A stretch of DNA of 8,503 nucleotides from Clostridia bacterium (GTDB lineage Bacteria > Bacillota_A > Clostridia > Oscillospirales > CAG-272): positions 1-8,503 of the forward strand of contig JAFQUG010000230.1 of NCBI GenBank assembly GCA_017408625.1, written 5' to 3'. This document shows positions 5,644-8,503 of this stretch, piece after piece. Numbering within the stretch: the stretch's first letter is position 1; each line of letters starts with the position of its first letter. The notes under the pieces are model-generated. The model had not been told where the DNA came from, searched no databases, and saw only the letters and a list, made by a program, of their open reading frames with translations. Position numbers and translations under genes: made by a program.

Positions 5644-6258
5644 TCATGATTCCTTGTCGATTCTCTTTTTCTGCCAGGATCTTTTGCCGCACTCGGGGCA
5701 CTTCATGTATCTGGTTCTGCCGTAGTGCATAGCCATCAGCACGGCGCCGTACTTCGGTACGTAGCGATGTCCGCATTTTGCGCACTCATAATACCCTGCC
5801 TTCTGCTCGATGTGAATGCCAAAAGCACAGCCGATCAGACACAGCACAAAGCCGACCACAATCAGCACAATCCTTGCCCAATCGGGCATGTTCACAAAAG
5901 CTGCCGTAAACGTGCAGGCCAGCAGAAAGATTATCGAAAAGATACCGATCACGATCTCCAGGCGCAGAAGTCTCTTGTCCGCTTCCTGCTTTTCCTTGAT
6001 TGCTTCAAGCAAATTATTTTCCATTTTTTCGTTGTAGTTGCTCACAGTCACTACCTCCCCACAAAGTAAATCGTTGACGGTGATTCCGAGCTCACCGCAA
6101 AGCTCCAACATGATCGAGGAATCCGGCATGGATCGGCCGTTTTCCCATTTGGATACCGCGCGGTCGGTCACGCCGACCTTCTCTGCCAGCTGCGCCTGCG
6201 TCATGTTCTTATTCTTTCTGCATTCGGCAATGAACTTGCCGATCTTGATTTGATCCAT
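5644..6258 (-). CDS. Membrane-anchored XRE-family transcriptional regulator with C-terminal zinc ribbon
   Basis: This 204-residue protein has three parts. An XRE/Cro-type helix-turn-helix spans about 4-66 (KFIAECRKNKNMTQAQLAEK, VTDRAVSKWENGRSMP, ELGITVNDLL). After a helical linker (about 75-100), two hydrophobic segments lie at about 101-122 and 129-149. A zinc ribbon completes it at about 157-192 with C159/C162 (CAKCGH) and C187/C190 (CPECGK). The N-terminal HTH is intact and probably binds DNA; the two membrane helices would place DNA binding and zinc ribbon on the same, cytoplasmic side. This architecture is common in Clostridia but target genes are generally unknown. The ATG at 6258 has AAAGGAGG 9 nt upstream. 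It is bounded by terminators on both sides, so it is a separate unit. Adjacency to the hydrogenase promoter is not evidence that it regulates it. Confidence 0.9.
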   Translation of the reverse strand: MDQIKIGKFIAECRKNKNMTQAQLAEKVGVTDRAVSKWENGRSMPDSSIMLELCGELGITVNDLLCGEVVTVSNYNEKMENNLLEAIKEKQEADKRLLRLEIVIGIFSIIFLLACTFTAAFVNMPDWARIVLIVVGFVLCLIGCAFGIHIEQKAGYYECAKCGHRYVPKYGAVLMAMHYGRTRYMKCPECGKRSWQKKRIDKES

Positions 6259-6283
6259 GTGTTGCGTCCTCCTTTCAGGTCAC

Positions 6284-6312
6284 AGTCTAAACAATTTTTT
6301 AGTGAAAATCAA
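6284..6312 (-). promoter_or_regulatory. Candidate promoter of the XRE-type regulator
   Basis: TTGATT (6312-6307) and TAGACT (6289-6284) on the minus strand are separated by 17 bp, each matching four of six consensus bases. The position gives a short leader before the AAAGGAGG site. It lies directly after the hairpin that ends the upstream unit. The motif match is weak; the main support is that a promoter must lie between the terminator and the gene. Confidence 0.35.
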
Positions 6313-6314
6313 CA

Positions 6315-6351
6315 CACCGACGGTTGAATGTGGGGTACTCAACCGTCGGTG
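6315..6351 (-). terminator. Hairpin with 13-bp perfect stem downstream of the GNAT gene
   Basis: CACCGACGGTTGA (6315-6327) and TCAACCGTCGGTG (6339-6351) are perfect reverse complements around an 11-nt loop. The hairpin begins 7 nt after the GNAT stop codon. On the minus strand it is followed by TGTTGATTTTC, which has only a short T-run, so it is a probable but not ideal intrinsic terminator. The very regular stem could also slow 3' exonucleases and stabilise the GNAT transcript. Confidence 0.65.
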
Positions 6352-6358
6352 GAGTGAC

Positions 6359-6796
6359 TTATTTCTTCATTTCCATATAAGGAATCACGACAAAGCCGCA
6401 TTTTTCGTATACGTGCACGGCTCTTTCGTTCTCGGGCTCAACCTCCAAGCGGAAGATCGCATCCGTGTATTTGTTTTGGATATACGACATAAACGCGCTG
6501 CCGATGCCGCGGTCGCGGAATTCGGGCGCGACGTAAATGTCCTCCAGCCACATGCAGGGCTTGCCGAATTCGGTCGAAAAGCTCTTGGCCACCATGGCGT
6601 ATCCCTGCAAGACCCCGTCGTCCTCGAACACGTAGCCCTCGATATAGGGAGAATCCGACAGACACGCGTCCACGTCGGCCGCGAATATCTCGTCCGAGCC
6701 GTTACTCCACACCGCGTCGGACGCGTAAAACGTGCGCATCATACAGAGCACTTCTTCCCTGTCGCGCTCCTGAATATTTCTGATCATACTTTGCAA
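6359..6796 (-). CDS. GNAT-family N-acetyltransferase
   Basis: This protein of about 145 residues would transfer an acetyl group from acetyl-CoA to an amine; the substrate is not recognisable. Motif A, WLEDIYVAPEFRDRGIGSAF (83-102), contains the acetyl-CoA pyrophosphate signature R94-x-x-G97-x-G99. Motif B, ENERAVHVYEKCGF (122-135), supplies the usual tyrosine (Y130). The N-terminus IRNIQERDREEVLCMM is typical of the family. The start is uncertain: TTG at 6796 has GGAGG at the ideal 6-nt spacing, whereas ATG at 6787 gives the usual MIR N-terminus but leaves 15 nt to the Shine-Dalgarno. The gene lies 34 nt after the broken membrane protein gene and probably shares its transcript. It ends just before a strong hairpin. 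Confidence 0.9.
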   Translation of the reverse strand: MQSMIRNIQERDREEVLCMMRTFYASDAVWSNGSDEIFAADVDACLSDSPYIEGYVFEDDGVLQGYAMVAKSFSTEFGKPCMWLEDIYVAPEFRDRGIGSAFMSYIQNKYTDAIFRLEVEPENERAVHVYEKCGFVVIPYMEMKK

Positions 6797-6830
6797 ATCT
6801 TACCTCCAAGGTTATACTATCATTAACGGA

Positions 6831-7100
6831 TTATTTGATAAAAAACACACAAGCCGCGCAGATAAAAATAATGATCGCCGCGCCAAGATTGAAATATGCA
6901 GCCGTTCTGGAATTCTTCCATTGCAGGTAGGTCTAACAAAGCGACGCCACACCCAAGAGCGGAATATAGATATCGCCCGCATCAGGCAATACGTCAAATA
7001 TGCCCAGTATCGCAAAAACGATCACTGCGACACTGACCAGGATCGATGCAATCGAAACGATCTTATAAAGCAAGGGCTGATCCTTCCACTGTGTACTCAT
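6831..7100 (-). pseudogene. Small multi-pass membrane protein gene interrupted by an in-frame TAG
   Basis: From ATG 7100, with a strong AAGGAGG site 7 nt upstream, the frame reads MSTQWKDQPLLYKIVSIASI and continues with a hydrophobic helix to about residue 36. A second hydrophobic stretch ends LLGVASLC at residue 55. Codon 56 is TAG (6935-6933). The same frame then runs on without other stops as TYLQWKNSRTAAYFNLGAAI, IIFICAACVFFIK and TAA at 6833-6831, giving 89 coding positions and a third membrane helix. The sequence after the TAG keeps charge and hydrophobicity patterns of a real protein, and similar small clostridial membrane proteins that I recall have glutamine at this place before a WK motif, so a single CAG to TAG change would explain it. 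The gene is probably newly inactivated, or makes a 55-residue product. A sequencing error is also possible. Confidence 0.75.
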
Positions 7101-7129
7101 ATCCAAGCCTCCTTATGCATGCTGATTGG

Positions 7130-8503
7130 TTATTCATACATATTCTGATTGGGCGGCATTGCCCCGTATTCCTTGCTGCCGATGATATAGTCGTTGACCA
7201 CCTTTTCGTATACGTAGCCAAATTCGGGCCAAAGCTGCCAATCGCTGTAGGTCGTATGCGATGCGCCCCAAATCTCAAAGGTCGTGGTTTCTCCGTTTAC
7301 GGTATAAGAAATTTCGATCTCGTAAGAGGGCTCCATCTGTTGGTCGGTTGCAAAGAAGGTCTCTTTGATCTCAAACAGATTTCCGTTATAGAGAATTCTG
7401 TAAATATCCATCAACTCAGCGTGATCCAGCACCAGCGTGGTTTCGCATTTGACGTCCTGGTCGTAGTTGTAGCCGTTTTCCAAATGCCCGGTTGCCGAAT
7501 CGTAAAAGAGGTCAAAGCCATGTGTCAGCGTAAAGGAAAAATCGCTCGGCAGAGGTACCGTTTGTGTTTCACCGCAGATACTGCAGGTATACAGAATGAT
7601 TTCCTGATCATTCTCTTTGGTCACGACACCCGCGTCATAGCTGTGCGCGACGCTGCAATCCCGATGCCCCTCATTCAGCTTTTCCAGCTGCGCAAGCGTC
7701 AGATACCCCTTATCATACGCCTCGTTGAGCGTCAAGGGCATTCCCTGCGTATAAACCAGCATTCCCCTGCCGTCCGCGTAGGTAAAGGTCAGGTCGGTGC
7801 CTATGATCTTTTCACTCCATGCGCCCTCCGTCGCAGCTTCATCGATCTTATAAACGTACACTTGGTGGATCATATGTTTGGTCGGATGCTCATAGGAATA
7901 TTTTCCATATATTTTTTCGATTTTGGGAATGCTCTCAAGCCCCTTGTCCGCCATGGTCACAACAGCCAGCACGTCCTGCTCCGACGCATCCGGGAGCGCA
8001 TATACGACAGGGCCTCTGTAGTACTGCATGGTATCCCACAAATTGGCCGTAGTCAGCTCGGGATCCAGTACAAGAGCGTTTTCAAGAATGGTAAAGACGT
8101 GCACTTTGGCGGCTGTTGCAATATCCAGATACACCTTGCCGCCCTTTATCCAATACTTTGCGGAATATGACTCTTTACTATCAGGCGAGTGGTACACGCC
8201 GCACATGCCGTTCTCATAAAAGGTGATGGCCGAAAGATCGGATTTGTACGGCAGATAGTACGTGCCCAGATGTAAGCCGTCTTGCACCTTGACGGTGTCA
8301 TCGGCAATTTCAATAGACGTCGGCACGATCTGCACGGGATAGGATTCCATGACGTATCCGCCGTAGGTCACGCGCACGACGTTACCCGCTGCAATACCTT
8401 GGCTTTGGATCAGATTTTCCGAGCCGTAGCTTAGATCTATCCACGCGCCGCCTGCCTCGGCTGCCTCAAAGCAGACTGTTCCGATGGGCTCAACGCGGCC
8501 GGA
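7130..8503 (-). CDS. Secreted or lipoprotein-type hypothetical protein (5' end outside window)
   Basis: The reading frame is open from the window edge to TAA at 7132-7130, giving 457 visible residues without the N-terminus; internal GTG 8377 and ATG codons are not convincing starts because the coding sequence continues upstream with no stop. The first visible part (about 5-65) ends VVRVTYGGYVMESYPVQI, a pattern I associate with small beta domains in clostridial lipoproteins. The middle contains HSYDAGVVTK followed by YTCSICGETQT, a motif found repeatedly in clostridial cell-surface proteins. The C-terminal part is beta-rich and aromatic (SDWQLWPEFGYVYEKVVNDY). Few cysteines, many aromatic residues and no membrane helix in the visible part fit an exported protein, but the signal peptide would be outside the window. 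Function is not known. It lies 29 nt before the broken small membrane protein gene, probably in one transcript. Confidence 0.8.
   Translation of the reverse strand, partial: SGRVEPIGTVCFEAAEAGGAWIDLSYGSENLIQSQGIAAGNVVRVTYGGYVMESYPVQIVPTSIEIADDTVKVQDGLHLGTYYLPYKSDLSAITFYENGMCGVYHSPDSKESYSAKYWIKGGKVYLDIATAAKVHVFTILENALVLDPELTTANLWDTMQYYRGPVVYALPDASEQDVLAVVTMADKGLESIPKIEKIYGKYSYEHPTKHMIHQVYVYKIDEAATEGAWSEKIIGTDLTFTYADGRGMLVYTQGMPLTLNEAYDKGYLTLAQLEKLNEGHRDCSVAHSYDAGVVTKENDQEIILYTCSICGETQTVPLPSDFSFTLTHGFDLFYDSATGHLENGYNYDQDVKCETTLVLDHAELMDIYRILYNGNLFEIKETFFATDQQMEPSYEIEISYTVNGETTTFEIWGASHTTYSDWQLWPEFGYVYEKVVNDYIIGSKEYGAMPPNQNMYE

Noticed and set aside
6933..6935. TAG read as pyrrolysine or as a genome-wide stop codon reassignment
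   Set aside because: The other genes in the window use ordinary stops, the host looks like a standard-code Clostridia member, and one point mutation explains the codon more simply.
6812..7015. A 67-codon minus-strand frame (MRYWAYLTYCLMRAI...) over the broken membrane gene
   Set aside because: It is out of frame with the gene that has the strong ribosome binding site, and is arginine-rich and unlike a membrane protein; it is a shadow of the interrupted frame.
7046..8170. A 374-codon plus-strand open frame opposite the exported-type protein
   Set aside because: The minus-strand frame is longer, open to the window edge and contains the CSICGE and VTYGGYVMESYP motifs; the plus-strand translation has no recognisable domain and no good ribosome binding site.
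1..8503. CRISPR arrays, tRNA/rRNA genes, insertion sequences, prophage genes or attachment sites
   Set aside because: No regularly spaced repeats, cloverleaf or rRNA signatures, transposase or integrase motifs, or flanking target duplications were found when reading the window.

Overview
The window looks like chromosomal DNA from an anaerobic, fermentative Clostridia member of the Firmicutes, probably a gut-type Oscillospirales or relative. The reasons are a NADH-linked [FeFe] hydrogenase gene cluster, strong AGGAGG ribosome binding sites, a Firmicutes-type housekeeping promoter and moderate GC. The assignment is by gene content only. All genes read on the minus strand, so the transcriptional order runs from high to low coordinates.

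Region 1 (about 8503-6315) is an accessory stretch. It holds the 3' part of a large gene for a secreted-type protein cut by the window edge, then a small two- to three-helix membrane protein gene broken by an in-frame TAG, then a GNAT acetyltransferase. Gaps are about 30 nt, so they may form one transcript, which ends at a hairpin with a 13-bp perfect stem (6315-6351).

Region 2 (6312-5598) is a single-gene unit. It encodes an XRE-family regulator with two membrane helices and a C-terminal zinc ribbon, and ends in a clear intrinsic terminator that overlaps a 12-bp palindrome.

Region 3 (5489 to 1) is the main content: a nine-gene, tightly packed hydrogenase operon behind a good promoter (TAGACT, 17 bp, extended TATAAT) with a Rex-like inverted repeat just upstream. 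The order is a NuoE/HydC-like [2Fe-2S] protein, a DRTGG-domain protein, an RsbW/SpoIIAB-like ATPase, a HydS-like [FeFe] hydrogenase homologue, a second DRTGG protein, a PHP-domain phosphoesterase, a GHKL ATPase, a small thioredoxin-like ferredoxin, and NuoF/HydB, which runs off the left edge. The catalytic HydA subunit is expected just beyond position 1 but is not seen.

Reading of the system: NuoE, NuoF and the expected HydA would form an electron-bifurcating NADH/ferredoxin hydrogenase. The genes between NuoE and the small ferredoxin look like a sensing and signalling module. The hydrogenase-like protein keeps the H-cluster cysteines but has alanine where catalytic enzymes carry the proton-relay cysteine, as in sensory HydS proteins. 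It sits with two nucleotide-binding GHKL ATPases, two DRTGG proteins and a PHP phosphoesterase. No PAS domain, PP2C phosphatase or response regulator is visible. A possible internal promoter before the small ferredoxin could uncouple the catalytic genes from the sensory ones.
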